From assembly GCA_030652335.1 (NCBI GenBank), contig JAUSAW010000018.1:124001-188000 (forward strand): 64,000 nt of DNA, given 5' to 3'. Origin of the DNA: Gammaproteobacteria bacterium. GTDB taxonomy: Bacteria > Pseudomonadota > Gammaproteobacteria > Francisellales > CACEW01. How positions within the stretch are numbered: position 1 is the stretch's first letter; each line of letters starts with the position of its first letter. Shown piece by piece: positions 43,114 through 52,526 of this stretch. A model generated the notes under the pieces. That model worked only from the letters and a program-made list of their open reading frames with translations, was not told the DNA's origin and searched no databases. The translations under genes were made by a program, and so were the position numbers.

Positions 43114-44863
43114 GGGCAAGGTCAGCTTCAACTTTAACAGATGCTCTGACCGCATAAAATGCGGTGGGAGATGCCACCGATAGACCTGGATCAGGCATGA
43201 CTGGCTCTGGTGATGATAGGATGTTTCGAAGCTGATGCCTTACTACTGCATCAATATGGCTAAATTTAGCTAACTCATAAATAAAATAAGCAAATATTTC
43301 AAGAGCAGGGACCCCTACCCTTAACTCATCAAGCATAAACTTTATTAAGGCCTTCTCTTCAACTCCCATATCAGGAAAGAATAAATTAAGCGTTTCAAGC
43401 GCTCCTATCATTTTGACATTGGTAAACGCGACAGTATTGCTAAGACCACTTTTATATGCAGCCTCTACGCGAAGCTTTTGATCTTTAAGGCTTTCTTTTT
43501 CGCCTGTATTAACTTTTCCAGATAATTCACGATCGAGCAATTTATGTAAATGATCCAACTGCTTATTAGCCGGGAAATCTAACATGGCGTTAGCTAGATA
43601 GTTCATCAGTTTTTGCTTAACCGCAGCGTCAGGATTAGAATTAAGAAGCTGCATTATCATATGATGGACATCATCTCCATCAGCAAAATAATAAATAGGT
43701 AGCCCCAAAAGTTTTTCATAGCTATCCGCCACTTTGCCGTCAGCAAGTTCGCATAGACCTTCAATTTGCTGAATCTGGAACAGTGGGAGCCTAGCACCAT
43801 CTATGCTGTTCAATGCAAAATCAATAGTTTCTGGCTCAATGGTAAGCGGTAGTTGCTTTGGAGAATGGGTGAGTTGTGCAATATATAAATCTAATACATA
43901 GGATAAAAGGCCTTTCTGCTCTTTCAAAACATGCTTCGCGCATAATTCATCTTTGGCGGCATAGAGCTCTTCTAATCCTTGGTACATAATAATAAATATC
44001 ACTGCTCTTGCCTTTAATACACAAGGGCCCTCTTTTACAGACTCAAACATGATCGTATTATAATAACCATCAACCTCAGCTCTAGGCAGATCTTTATTAG
44101 CTACACCTTGAATAGCGAGCTCGAAATTTTCTTCAGAAGTTTTAGCCTCTAGCTTTACGTACGCTAATGCAAACAATTCAGAGGCTTCTTTTGTATAACC
44201 ATGACTCTCGTAAATGCTAGCAAGTGCAGAAATAGCACTGAGACTTTGTAATGCTATGGCCTTATTATAAAGAGCGATGACCTCGCTATAACTATCAACA
44301 CTTCTAACCGGCCTTAAAAGGCTAAAATCCATTCCTCTCTCAGCCTCAAAAAGGGCCCGCCCCTCTATACCACTAGCATGTTCATCTAATTGCTCCTCGA
44401 GTATACTAGCCTTTAGCTCAATGGCTTCTACAAGTTCTTTTCCATCATCTAATGCCAAGACCTTATCGACTAACTCTAGGGCCTTATTGACGTCTTTAGG
44501 TCCTTTGATACCATCCCGATATAGAGAGGCCCTTTCCATCATGGCATTGATATTACAATAGGGCTCAGTGCTTGCCCTATCCAATAGGGCATTATCCTCG
44601 CTTTCTAAAAACGACCCTTGCAAATATAAAATCTTACCTATCACAGTATTATCTGTCACTGTTTTAAGCCTCTCGTCTAAACAAGCTTCTACTACAGCAC
44701 GTCGCTCTCTAGAAGCGGGACCAAAGTAACCATGCGAATCTTCGGCATAAATAAAGCAACTCGATCTAAACCATGATAATAATTCCGCACCATTATTATA
44801 AGTGCTCTTAGGATTGTCGATAAAGGCATTTACTCGAGCTGAAACAACTTCATTAAAAGTCAT
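43085..44863 (-). CDS. Large helical-repeat protein, unknown
   Basis: 592 aa, ATG 44863 with AGGGTGA upstream. Entirely hydrophilic and helix-rich, without signal peptide or membrane segments. Parts look like degenerate TPR/Sel1 units (INAMMERASLYRDGIKGPKDVNKALELVDKVLAL, SEVIALYNKAIALQSLSAISALASIYESHGYTKEASELFALAYVKL), with further helical pairs to about residue 560 and a flexible Ala/Pro tail. No family recognised. It stands alone between convergent and terminator-bounded neighbours. Sel1/TPR proteins of this size are common among Legionella host-interaction factors, but no PmrA-like site is visible upstream. Confidence 0.75.
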   Translation of the reverse strand: MTFNEVVSARVNAFIDNPKSTYNNGAELLSWFRSSCFIYAEDSHGYFGPASRERRAVVEACLDERLKTVTDNTVIGKILYLQGSFLESEDNALLDRASTEPYCNINAMMERASLYRDGIKGPKDVNKALELVDKVLALDDGKELVEAIELKASILEEQLDEHASGIEGRALFEAERGMDFSLLRPVRSVDSYSEVIALYNKAIALQSLSAISALASIYESHGYTKEASELFALAYVKLEAKTSEENFELAIQGVANKDLPRAEVDGYYNTIMFESVKEGPCVLKARAVIFIIMYQGLEELYAAKDELCAKHVLKEQKGLLSYVLDLYIAQLTHSPKQLPLTIEPETIDFALNSIDGARLPLFQIQQIEGLCELADGKVADSYEKLLGLPIYYFADGDDVHHMIMQLLNSNPDAAVKQKLMNYLANAMLDFPANKQLDHLHKLLDRELSGKVNTGEKESLKDQKLRVEAAYKSGLSNTVAFTNVKMIGALETLNLFFPDMGVEEKALIKFMLDELRVGVPALEIFAYFIYELAKFSHIDAVVRHQLRNILSSPEPVMPDPGLSVASPTAFYAVRASVKVEADLAPIAGAGITD

Positions 44864-44945
44864 GGTACTTCACCCTGTATTGTTTAAAAAAATGACTATA
44901 CTCATAACTTTGCTGGAATTAAACAAGCGCGTATAGCAGAAATGA

Positions 44946-44971
44946 AAAAGCCCGCATAATGACGGGCTTTT
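44946..44971. terminator. Rho-independent terminator of the lipoprotein gene
   Basis: A perfect 9-bp stem AAAAGCCCG/CGGGCTTTT with an 8-base loop and T-runs on both sides. It lies between the 592-aa gene start and the lipoprotein gene end. Confidence 0.85.
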
Positions 44972-44977
44972 AAATAA

Positions 44978-45019
44978 CTGGATCCCGTGTTCGCCAAACG
45001 GCGCCCCAGGATGACAAGT
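44978..45019. repeat. Dispersed REP-like repeat after the lipoprotein gene
   Basis: TGGATCCCGTG...CCCAGGATGACA, a member of the same GGATCC/GGATGACA family as 9608, 24007 and 34230. Confidence 0.6.
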
Positions 45020-45022
45020 CGA

Positions 45023-45511
45023 TTATGAAGCTACTTTAGCAGGAGCTGTTGCAGCAGCAGGTGCGGCTACTGGAGCTACTGGCGCAGGCTGTACGGCTAC
45101 GTTCAACTGAGCACTTGCCAATACTTTACCGGTGTTAGTGTTGACTACTTTAGCAGTCCACGTACCATTACAGGTTTGGTTGTTACGTACTACTGTACGA
45201 TAAGCCCATGATAGGTCATTGCTTTGATGCCCTTTGGTAATAGGGAATTGTGAATTGTCACAATAGTTATTAGCAGGAGCCGTCCATACAATGGCTAAAC
45301 TGTCATTGGTTTTTGGGTCCCAATTAGTAGTCACATTGGCAACTAATAAGCTACCTTGTGTTTTTAAGCTAATAGTCGAGGTGGTTTTGGATGAAGTCAT
45401 TTTGCTTGATGATGGCTTCATCGCTTGATTGGATTTATATCCATTGCTTGCACAACCGGCTAAACCTAGCACAGCAACAGCTACTAAGGCTAATTTAATG
45501 GTATTTTTCAT
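45023..45511 (-). CDS. Predicted lipoprotein
   Basis: 162 aa. A lipoprotein signal peptide with lipobox LAGC (Cys20; MKNTIKLALVAVAVLGLAGCASNG) gives an acylated Cys and a Ser at +3, which suggests outer-membrane sorting. A Ser/Thr/Lys-rich linker (to about 50) leads to a beta-rich domain with two Cys pairs possible (NNYCDNSQF, NNQTCNGTW) and an Ala/Pro/Val-rich tail. No family recognised. It has its own terminator. The weak ribosome binding site (AGAGAG) is the only doubt about the start. Confidence 0.8.
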   Translation of the reverse strand: MKNTIKLALVAVAVLGLAGCASNGYKSNQAMKPSSSKMTSSKTTSTISLKTQGSLLVANVTTNWDPKTNDSLAIVWTAPANNYCDNSQFPITKGHQSNDLSWAYRTVVRNNQTCNGTWTAKVVNTNTGKVLASAQLNVAVQPAPVAPVAAPAAATAPAKVAS

Positions 45512-45654
45512 ATAGGGCTCTCTATTAAGTTCACGTTGAATTGTATAAAACTAGGTCATTATCGTGAATCTACCTACTTAAAGCAAGATCTAGATTGTGG
45601 ATCTACTGCTTGGTAATTTGACTCCGGCCAAACCACCAAGCTGTGAACTAAAAA

Positions 45655-47094
45655 TTAGGACATCATGCGAGATAATTTAGGCGCAAATACCATCATTACC
45701 AAACTAATCAATAAAGTCGCCACTCCTATCTGCATAAATACATGAGTATAAACGGGCAAAGTCTGGATCGGATTATTCATATTGCTTGGCACGCTAGTCC
45801 AGCTTGCTACAAAGCCACCAATGACCATAGCCGCTGCCGTAGTCATAAACCAGGCGCCCATAATAAAGCCCATCAATCGTTGTGGCACTAAACGCGCTAC
45901 CATCGCTAATCCTAATGCGCTTACCAATAATTCTCCTACGCTTTGGAAGAAGTAACTAATAATAATCCACCAGGATGAAACGATACCCTGGGCATTGGCA
46001 AAATGTTCACTTAGCACCAATACCAAAAACCCTAAAGAGCTTAAAAACATCCCTAAAGCGAATTTACCCGGCATCGATAAATCGCGGCCCTCTTTAGCCA
46101 GATGATTATAAAGTGCCGCTAAAAATGGGCTGGCCAATAAAATCCAGAATGGGTTTAAGGCTTGGAATGATAAAGGATTAATCGCCACACCTAAAATGCT
46201 GTGCTGCACGTTATTGATGGTAAAAAAGTTTAGGGAAGTAGGCATTTGCTGATACATCACGTACCAGACCACCGCTTGAAGAATCAATATAAATGCCACG
46301 ATCATTTTAGAGCGCTCACTATCGCTCGACCTAAGAATTTCATAGATGAATTTCACGATGACCACACAGCCAATGGCTAGCAATAAATAGTGTGCCACAG
46401 ACAAGCGCTGCAAGATCCAGCCCGATAAGAACACTACCGCCAACCCGCCCGCCATAACATAGAGTAGGTTTAAGCGTTTCATAGGCATTAAACCGGCTTT
46501 AGAGCCAATATCTTTTACCCAGCTATAGCAGGCATAATAGTTAATAATGGCAAGAATCAAACCGATACTGCAGGCACGAAAGCCCATATTCCAACCGTAT
46601 TTAAGTGCAATAATAGGCACAAACAACATGCTAAAGAATGACCCTATATTAATGGCCATATAGTAAAGTGTGAAGGCGCCATCGATCCTATGATCATCTG
46701 CTTCATAACATTTAGACAATAAGCTTGAAGGATTAGCTTTAAATAAACCATTCCCGACCGCAATCACCCCTAGCGCATAATAAAACCATTCGCTTTTGCC
46801 TAAACTTAATAGGTAATAACCGATGCTTAAGGTGCATGCTCCTAATACCATGGTGCGTTTGGTACCTAAAATATTATCACCGATATAGCCGCCCACGCTC
46901 ATTAGTGCATAGAGCAAAGCGGTAAAAGCGCTATAGGTATTAAAGGCTTGTGCGTCGCTTAAGTTAAAGCTTTTTATCATATATAGAACCAGGATAGCCT
47001 GCATTCCATAAAAACCAAATCGCTCCCAAGCTTCCATGAAAAAAATCATATAAAAAGGCTTGGGCTGCTTAAAAGTATTTATAAAACCTAACAT
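45655..47094 (-). CDS. POT-family proton-dependent oligopeptide transporter
   Basis: 479 aa with about 14 helices. The signature MEAWERFGFYGMQAILVLYM is the ExxERFxYYG motif needed for proton coupling, and GGYIGDNILGTKR plus ALGVIAVGNGLFKANPSSLLSKCYEADD(HR)IDGAFTLYYMAINIGSFFS match DtpA/DtpB-type carriers. Takes up di- and tripeptides. AAGGAAAA precedes ATG 47094 and a TATAAT on the minus strand lies at 47128-47133, so it may have its own promoter although it follows the sugar porter by only 68 bp. Confidence 0.93.
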   Translation of the reverse strand: MLGFINTFKQPKPFYMIFFMEAWERFGFYGMQAILVLYMIKSFNLSDAQAFNTYSAFTALLYALMSVGGYIGDNILGTKRTMVLGACTLSIGYYLLSLGKSEWFYYALGVIAVGNGLFKANPSSLLSKCYEADDHRIDGAFTLYYMAINIGSFFSMLFVPIIALKYGWNMGFRACSIGLILAIINYYACYSWVKDIGSKAGLMPMKRLNLLYVMAGGLAVVFLSGWILQRLSVAHYLLLAIGCVVIVKFIYEILRSSDSERSKMIVAFILILQAVVWYVMYQQMPTSLNFFTINNVQHSILGVAINPLSFQALNPFWILLASPFLAALYNHLAKEGRDLSMPGKFALGMFLSSLGFLVLVLSEHFANAQGIVSSWWIIISYFFQSVGELLVSALGLAMVARLVPQRLMGFIMGAWFMTTAAAMVIGGFVASWTSVPSNMNNPIQTLPVYTHVFMQIGVATLLISLVMMVFAPKLSRMMS

Positions 47095-47162
47095 CTGTTT
47101 TCCTTAATTTTTATACAGATTTAATATATTATAGCTATAAACTTGCTGGAAGTCATGACGAC

Positions 47163-48512
47163 CTACACAAAGCATTGCTCGATCTCTTCCAGGGTTTTAT
47201 TCTTGGTTTCAGGGATAATAAATACCGCCAATAAGAAATACAGTAGGCTAAAGCCGGCACAGACCGCAAATACCCCAAGATACCCAATCCAGCCTACTAA
47301 AACTAAAAATAACGAGGCCAATATAGTCGAGGTTAAGGAATTAAGGAATAAAGCCACCGCCATCCCAGTCGAGCGAATACGTGAAGGCAGCAATTCGGAA
47401 AGAATTAACCATACTACCACACCCGGCCCGATTGCAAAAAACAAGATAAACCCAAGGATACCCACCAACAATAAATAGCCTTTCATAGGCCCAGGGGCCG
47501 CAAAACCGAAGATTAAAGCAGAATAGGCTAAGGCGCATACCACGCCGCAAGTACCGACACTCAGCAACACCTTTCGCCCCACCTTATCGACTAAACTCAA
47601 AGCGACGACTGTCACCAAAAAGTTTAAGCCTGTAATCGCAGTACTACCTAACATAGCGGCAATATTAGACGATAAACCAGCTTGTTTTAATATAATGGCG
47701 CTAAATTGCAAGATCGAGTTAATCCCCGTTAACTGCCCTAAAATAGCCACGGCAAATACTATGGCTAAAGGCATGGCATAACGCCTTTGCAACAAACTGC
47801 TTTTCAGCCCGGTAATATGGTCTTTATGGCTATTGAGGGAATGCTTAATCTGCGCTAACTCTGCCTCGGCCAGATGATCGGGGCGGGTTTTTTTCAATAC
47901 ACTTAAGGCCTTCTCATGCCGGCCTTTCATCATCAACCAGCGCGGCGAATCATGTAAACAGAAGGCACCTATTAACATTATAAATCCAGGAATGGCTGCC
48001 GATAAAAACATGCTACGCCAGCTGCCTTTGGTGGTGAAATACAGATCGACTAAACTTGCTAATAAAATCCCAGCGGTTAGCATCAATTGAAAGGCGCTAA
48101 TACCCCTGCCACGAAGATGGCTTGGCACAGATTCTGCCATATATAAAGGCACGGCAATGGTGATAATTCCCACCCCAATACCCTGGGTCATCCTGCCCAG
48201 CAATAAAATATGATAGCTATGCGCAAATGCGACCGAAAACACCCCAATTAAAAATATAATCGATGCGGCTGCAAGCATTCGACGACGCCCCACCCAGTCG
48301 GATAAAGGCCCGGTAACTAAAGTGGCGAAAGCGCCCCCACCTAACACAGCCGCCACTAAAAAGGACATTTGTTGTGGGCTCATAGGAATATCGCGTTGTA
48401 CAAATAATAATGCCCCGGCAATAATACCGATATCATATCCATATAAAACCCCGCCAATCGCTGCAAATATTATTAGCGTCATGGCCGCCTTATTATGATT
48501 CACTTCAAACAT
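47163..48512 (-). CDS. MFS sugar porter, probable amino-sugar importer of the nag operon
   Basis: 449 aa from ATG 48512 (MFEVNHNKAAMTLIIFAAIGGVLYGYDIGIIAGALLF) with AAAGGACGG upstream; the longer frame overlaps nagA in sequence without support. Sugar-porter motifs: GPLSDWVGRRRML, RMTQGIGVGIITIAVPLYMAESVPSHLRGRGI, LHDSPRWLMMKGR, GINSILQFSAII, PETKNKTLEEIE. It follows nagA on the same strand and so is probably the entry route for N-acetylglucosamine or chitosugars, as NagP-type carriers are in Shewanella; this is inferred from context. Confidence 0.88.
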   Translation of the reverse strand: MFEVNHNKAAMTLIIFAAIGGVLYGYDIGIIAGALLFVQRDIPMSPQQMSFLVAAVLGGGAFATLVTGPLSDWVGRRRMLAAASIIFLIGVFSVAFAHSYHILLLGRMTQGIGVGIITIAVPLYMAESVPSHLRGRGISAFQLMLTAGILLASLVDLYFTTKGSWRSMFLSAAIPGFIMLIGAFCLHDSPRWLMMKGRHEKALSVLKKTRPDHLAEAELAQIKHSLNSHKDHITGLKSSLLQRRYAMPLAIVFAVAILGQLTGINSILQFSAIILKQAGLSSNIAAMLGSTAITGLNFLVTVVALSLVDKVGRKVLLSVGTCGVVCALAYSALIFGFAAPGPMKGYLLLVGILGFILFFAIGPGVVVWLILSELLPSRIRSTGMAVALFLNSLTSTILASLFLVLVGWIGYLGVFAVCAGFSLLYFLLAVFIIPETKNKTLEEIEQCFV

Positions 48513-48564
48513 ATTCCGTCCTTTATTTTTGACTAGGGCCCTGTCGCCTAACACCCTGCTTAAA

Positions 48565-49740
48565 TTAATGCGAGATACTATAAACCAGTTTTCCACTGCG
48601 CAGAGTAGCAACCACTTGATAATGCTCATCAAGCACTACTAAATCTGCCAGCTTACCTACAGCAATACTCCCTTTGCTATCAAACAACCCTAATGCTCTC
48701 GCAGGATTGCCGCTAACCATCGCGACGATATCTTGCATCGAACAATGGCTAAAGTGCAGCATATTCTTAAGCGCCTGATTCATTTTTAATACGCTGCCGG
48801 CTAGCTTACCATTTTGCTTTAATCTTGCCTCATTATTTTTAACAATAACGGCTTGCCCGCCTAAATCAAATTCACCTTCTCCGCAACACTTGGCCCGCAT
48901 AGCATCGGTTACCAGCACTACATGCTGAGCGCCTTTCACTTTTAAGGTGAATCGAATCATTTCTGGATGAACATGCACGCCATCGACTATTAACTCGGCT
49001 ACTACACGCTGATCTACTAAAATGGCCAAGGCTGCACCTGGATCACTATGGTGTAAACCGCTCATGGCATTATATAAATGGGTGGCATGAGTAATTCCAG
49101 CACTTATCCCACTATTCGCCTCAGCAAAATTGGCATTACTATGGCCAATCGAGGCGATCACGCCACGCTTAACCAAATGCTCGATAAAAACCTTAGCCCC
49201 TTCTAATTCAGGCGCTAAAGTCACTAATTTAATATGGTTCCCAGCCGCTTTTTGCCAGCTTTCAAACACTTCAATATTGGGGTTGAGTAAGGCATCACCG
49301 CGTTGAGCACCAATCTTAGCGGGGCTAATAAAGGGCCCTTCCAAATGCAGGCCTATAATTTCAGCGCCGGTTTTCGAGCCATGCTGGATAAATTCATTCA
49401 CTTCAGCCATTACCTTTAAAAGCTTATCGCTAGTCTCGGTCATGGTGGTGGCTAAAAAACTGGTCGTGCCTTCTTTAAGCAAGGCCTGGCTAATGGTTGT
49501 TAACGCTGCTTGGCTAGCATCCATCACATCAGCATGATCTGCACCGTGAATATGCATATCGATCATACCGGGAATAAGGTGATAACTGGTCGGAAAGTCT
49601 ATGACTTCAGCACTGCCAGCTAAAGCAGTTTGAGCTGAAATAGCCTGAATTTTACCCAATGCTATATGAAGTTCGCTGCCCTTCCATGTTTCAGCCTCAC
49701 CATGGATCGAGGGTCCCCTGATAATTAAATCTGTCTTCAT
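48565..49740 (-). CDS. nagA: N-acetylglucosamine-6-phosphate deacetylase
   Basis: 391 aa amidohydrolase. Metal and catalytic motifs: GMIDMHIHG, GLHLEGPFISPAKIGAQ (Glu ligand), IGHSNANFAEA, THATHLYNAMSGL, VLVTDAM (catalytic Asp). Converts GlcNAc-6P to GlcN-6P and acetate. The start overlaps the nagB-II stop by four bases, so translation is coupled; the sugar porter follows 52 bp downstream. Confidence 0.95.
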   Translation of the reverse strand: MKTDLIIRGPSIHGEAETWKGSELHIALGKIQAISAQTALAGSAEVIDFPTSYHLIPGMIDMHIHGADHADVMDASQAALTTISQALLKEGTTSFLATTMTETSDKLLKVMAEVNEFIQHGSKTGAEIIGLHLEGPFISPAKIGAQRGDALLNPNIEVFESWQKAAGNHIKLVTLAPELEGAKVFIEHLVKRGVIASIGHSNANFAEANSGISAGITHATHLYNAMSGLHHSDPGAALAILVDQRVVAELIVDGVHVHPEMIRFTLKVKGAQHVVLVTDAMRAKCCGEGEFDLGGQAVIVKNNEARLKQNGKLAGSVLKMNQALKNMLHFSHCSMQDIVAMVSGNPARALGLFDSKGSIAVGKLADLVVLDEHYQVVATLRSGKLVYSISH

Positions 49741-50780
49741 AGGGTCTTGGTCACTTTTGATAAATTTTGCGGATGATCTGGGTTTAAACCTCGCGCTTGA
49801 GACAACTTAGCGGCCATAGGATAAAAGGCTTGAATGGTCATTAATGGATCGAGCAAAGGATGTAAGCTTGGTGGTAAATCGATAAGTACTTTTGAGGCTG
49901 TAGTGCATTCAATATTCTTAGGCAAGGCTAAAATAGTATGCCCCCCAAGTTCGGTCATCGAATGACTTAGCTCTAATATACCAGGCAGGGATTCATCTTC
50001 TTGAGCAAATAACATGACGGGGAAATTTGCCCCGATTAAGGCCAAAGGTCCATGCATAATTTCAGCACTACTAAACGCTTCTGCATGCAAGGCACAGGTC
50101 TCTTTTAACTTTAAGGCTGCTTCTTGAGCGATGGGAAAACCATATCCGCGCGCCACGATTAGGCTATCGCTAACGGGTTTTAAGGCTTCTAGTGCTGGAG
50201 TCCAATCACAGCTAAGCGCTTGTTCTAACAATTCTGGAAGTTGAGCTAAGGCTACTTTTAAGGCCGCATCCTCTTTATAAATAGCCACTAAATTTACAAT
50301 TCCCGCCAAACTTGCCAAATAACTCTTGGTGGCGGCTACGGCTACTTCTTCCCCTGCCAATAGCGGAATAACGTATTCGGCAGCCTGGGCCAATGGCGAG
50401 TTCTCATGATTAACCATGGCGACCGTGATAGCGCCTTGCTTGCGTGCCATCTCCATCATCTCACAGACGTCGGGGCTTTGACCCGACTGAGAAAAACCCA
50501 TTACCAGGCTATTTTTTAATTTAAGTTGGCTTTTATACAGCGTGGTCACCGAAGGCGCCGCCGAGGCCGTCACTAAATTGAGCTGAGACTCAAATAAATA
50601 TTTAGCAAAATTAGCCGCATGGTCAGAACTGCCCCTGGCCACCGTAACAGCAAAACCTGGCTCAGACTTTTTTAAACGCCGGCATAAATCCGTTAAAATA
50701 GCGTAGTTAGCCTGTAATTGATTGGCGATAATCTTGGGCGCCTGCCTGGCCTCTTGCTCCATAATACTCATAGGGGTCAT
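49737..50780 (-). CDS. nagB-II: Glucosamine-6-phosphate deaminase, SIS type (NagB-II)
   Basis: 347 aa with two SIS domains like the isomerase half of GlmS, but no glutaminase domain: EARQAPKIIANQL, ARGSSDHAANFAKYLFE, GFSQSGQSPDVCEMMEMAR, AVAATKSYLASLAG, ARGYGFPIAQEAALKLKETCALHAEAFSSAEIMHGPLALI. This type replaces NagB in the Shewanella and Legionellales-like amino-sugar pathways, giving fructose-6-phosphate and ammonia. A fructose/glucosamine exchange or GlmS-related role is less likely given the nagK-nagA context. It overlaps both neighbours by four bases. Confidence 0.9.
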   Translation of the reverse strand: MTPMSIMEQEARQAPKIIANQLQANYAILTDLCRRLKKSEPGFAVTVARGSSDHAANFAKYLFESQLNLVTASAAPSVTTLYKSQLKLKNSLVMGFSQSGQSPDVCEMMEMARKQGAITVAMVNHENSPLAQAAEYVIPLLAGEEVAVAATKSYLASLAGIVNLVAIYKEDAALKVALAQLPELLEQALSCDWTPALEALKPVSDSLIVARGYGFPIAQEAALKLKETCALHAEAFSSAEIMHGPLALIGANFPVMLFAQEDESLPGILELSHSMTELGGHTILALPKNIECTTASKVLIDLPPSLHPLLDPLMTIQAFYPMAAKLSQARGLNPDHPQNLSKVTKTL

Positions 50781-51673
50781 TCGACTTCCTTGCTTAATAA
50801 ATGTTGTTGCAACATAAAGATGGCTCCCTGGGGTGCGTTAAATTGTCTGGGTACTAGGCGGGCTCGAAAACGTCTATCGAGATAAGGTTCAACAAAGGGT
50901 GCAATACCCCCTAGCAGGCAATAGGGCAATTTTTTCTTGGTTTGACACTCTAAACCATGCCACATCGAATTAATACATTTAGCCGACTGCTTAATTAAAT
51001 CGAGGGCATGAGGATCTTGTTGCTCGATAAAGGAAATTAATAAAGGCACTAACTCACCAAACTGACCGGGGCTCGCGCGATTGGCCCAGGTCGAAAAGGC
51101 ATAAATATCATGATTAAAATGCGCGTAAACCGCCTCTAATAATGGGCTGGGTTTAATGCGTCTATCCAGCCACTGAAAGGTCAATCGGCATAACTCCATC
51201 CCTAACCAGGCGCCGCCGCCTTCATCGGAATGAGGAAACCCCCAACCCCCGACTCGTGTGGCCTCACCCTTGGTAATTTGATAGCCAATAGTGCCGGTGC
51301 CGATAATAATAATGGCACCATCTTTACCGCCATGCACCCCGAGGCAAGCGACATAGGCATCTGAATTTAAAATTAAACTATGATAAGGATGAGGGACCTT
51401 TAAAAATGTCTGCGCAGCCTCAGGCACTTCGGTACCCGCCAAGCCTAAACCGATATGAAAACGATAGGTAGGATCATCCAAACGAATGCTAGAGCCTACT
51501 AAAGCTTGAGCGACAGCTTGCTGAATAGACTGCCAAGAAACAGGCACGGAAGAGCGAATATTGGCAGGGCCACCTTGCCCAGCGCCTATTTTTTTACCCA
51601 AGCCGTCTTCGATCTCGACTTTGGTCTTGGTGCCACCACCATCTACTCCAATCAGGATATCGTATTGGTCCAT
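50777..51673 (-). CDS. nagK: N-acetylglucosamine kinase, BadF/BadG/BcrA/BcrD-ATPase type (NagK-like)
   Basis: 298 aa. Actin-fold ATPase motifs: IGVDGGGTKTKVEIED (phosphate 1), GLGLAGTEVPEA, NSDAYVACLGVHGGKDGAIIIIGTGTIGYQ (phosphate 2), GWGFPHSDEGGGAWLGMELCR (conserved SDEGSG region). This matches the NAG kinase of Shewanella and vertebrates rather than E. coli ROK NagK. First gene of the operon nagK-nagB-II-nagA-porter; the stop overlaps the nagB-II start. It is divergent from yaaA with 91 bp between, which must hold both promoters; I see no clear operator there. Confidence 0.9.
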   Translation of the reverse strand: MDQYDILIGVDGGGTKTKVEIEDGLGKKIGAGQGGPANIRSSVPVSWQSIQQAVAQALVGSSIRLDDPTYRFHIGLGLAGTEVPEAAQTFLKVPHPYHSLILNSDAYVACLGVHGGKDGAIIIIGTGTIGYQITKGEATRVGGWGFPHSDEGGGAWLGMELCRLTFQWLDRRIKPSPLLEAVYAHFNHDIYAFSTWANRASPGQFGELVPLLISFIEQQDPHALDLIKQSAKCINSMWHGLECQTKKKLPYCLLGGIAPFVEPYLDRRFRARLVPRQFNAPQGAIFMLQQHLLSKEVE

Positions 51674-51764
51674 GCTTTTCGCTCTTAAGCTACAGTCATT
51701 GTATTAAAGCAAAAAACTAAGCTTCTGGCTATAATTTCTATGCAAACTTGCCTATACTCTCGCT

Positions 51765-52526
51765 ATGCTAACCATACTCTCACCCGCTAAAAGTTTAAAC
51801 TTCAATACTCAGGCCCCTTATCCCGAGCATAGCTTGCTGCAATTTGAAAAAGAGGCAGTGGATTTAATCCAAGTTTTACGCAAACTTTCACGCCAGGAAA
51901 TTGCTCAGTTAATGTCAATTAGCCCAAAGCTTGCCGAGCTTAACTATCAACGCTTTGCCGAATTTGATTCGGATAAATCTTGCTCGAAACAAGCCTTATT
52001 CGCTTATGATGGCGATGTTTACGGTGGCCTGGATGCTTATAGTTTTAGCAAAGCCGATACTGAATTCGCGCAAGAACATTTGCTTATCGTTTCAGGACTC
52101 TATGGATTAATACGGCCCTTGGATTTGATTCAGGCCTATCGCCTGGAGATGTCGATTAAGCTTATCACTAAGCAAGGCAAGAATTTATATCAATTTTGGG
52201 GCGACAAATTAACCACAAGCATAGATGCAGCCCTGCGCCTCCATAAGCATAAAGTAATCGTTAACCTGGCTTCCAATGAATATTCCGACGCGATTGACCC
52301 TGCCAAGCTTAATGCCAGATGGCTTAAAATTGATTTTAAAGAATATAAAAATGGAGACTATAAAATCATCGCTATTCACGCCAAAAAAGCCCGTGGCTTA
52401 ATGGCCCGGTTTATTATGCAGAATAAAATCGATGAACCTGAGTCGCTAAAGGCCTTTAATGTCGATGGCTACGAATTTAATGCCAAGCTATCGAATGCTG
52501 ATAATTTAGTGTTTACTCGAAACTAG
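51765..52526 (+). CDS. yaaA: Peroxide stress protein YaaA
   Basis: 253 aa. The family start MLTILSPAKSLNF and the blocks SISPKLAELNYQRFAEF, AFDGDVY-like AYDGDVYGGLDAYSFSK, LIVSGLYGLIRPLDLIQAYRLEMSIKL, NLASNEYSDAI and KKARGLMARFI are complete. YaaA lowers free iron and protects DNA during H2O2 stress. A TATAAT sits at 51730-51735; no clear ribosome binding site precedes ATG 51765. Its end overlaps the MGMT-domain gene by 21 bases. Confidence 0.95.
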   Translation: MLTILSPAKSLNFNTQAPYPEHSLLQFEKEAVDLIQVLRKLSRQEIAQLMSISPKLAELNYQRFAEFDSDKSCSKQALFAYDGDVYGGLDAYSFSKADTEFAQEHLLIVSGLYGLIRPLDLIQAYRLEMSIKLITKQGKNLYQFWGDKLTTSIDAALRLHKHKVIVNLASNEYSDAIDPAKLNARWLKIDFKEYKNGDYKIIAIHAKKARGLMARFIMQNKIDEPESLKAFNVDGYEFNAKLSNADNLVFTRN

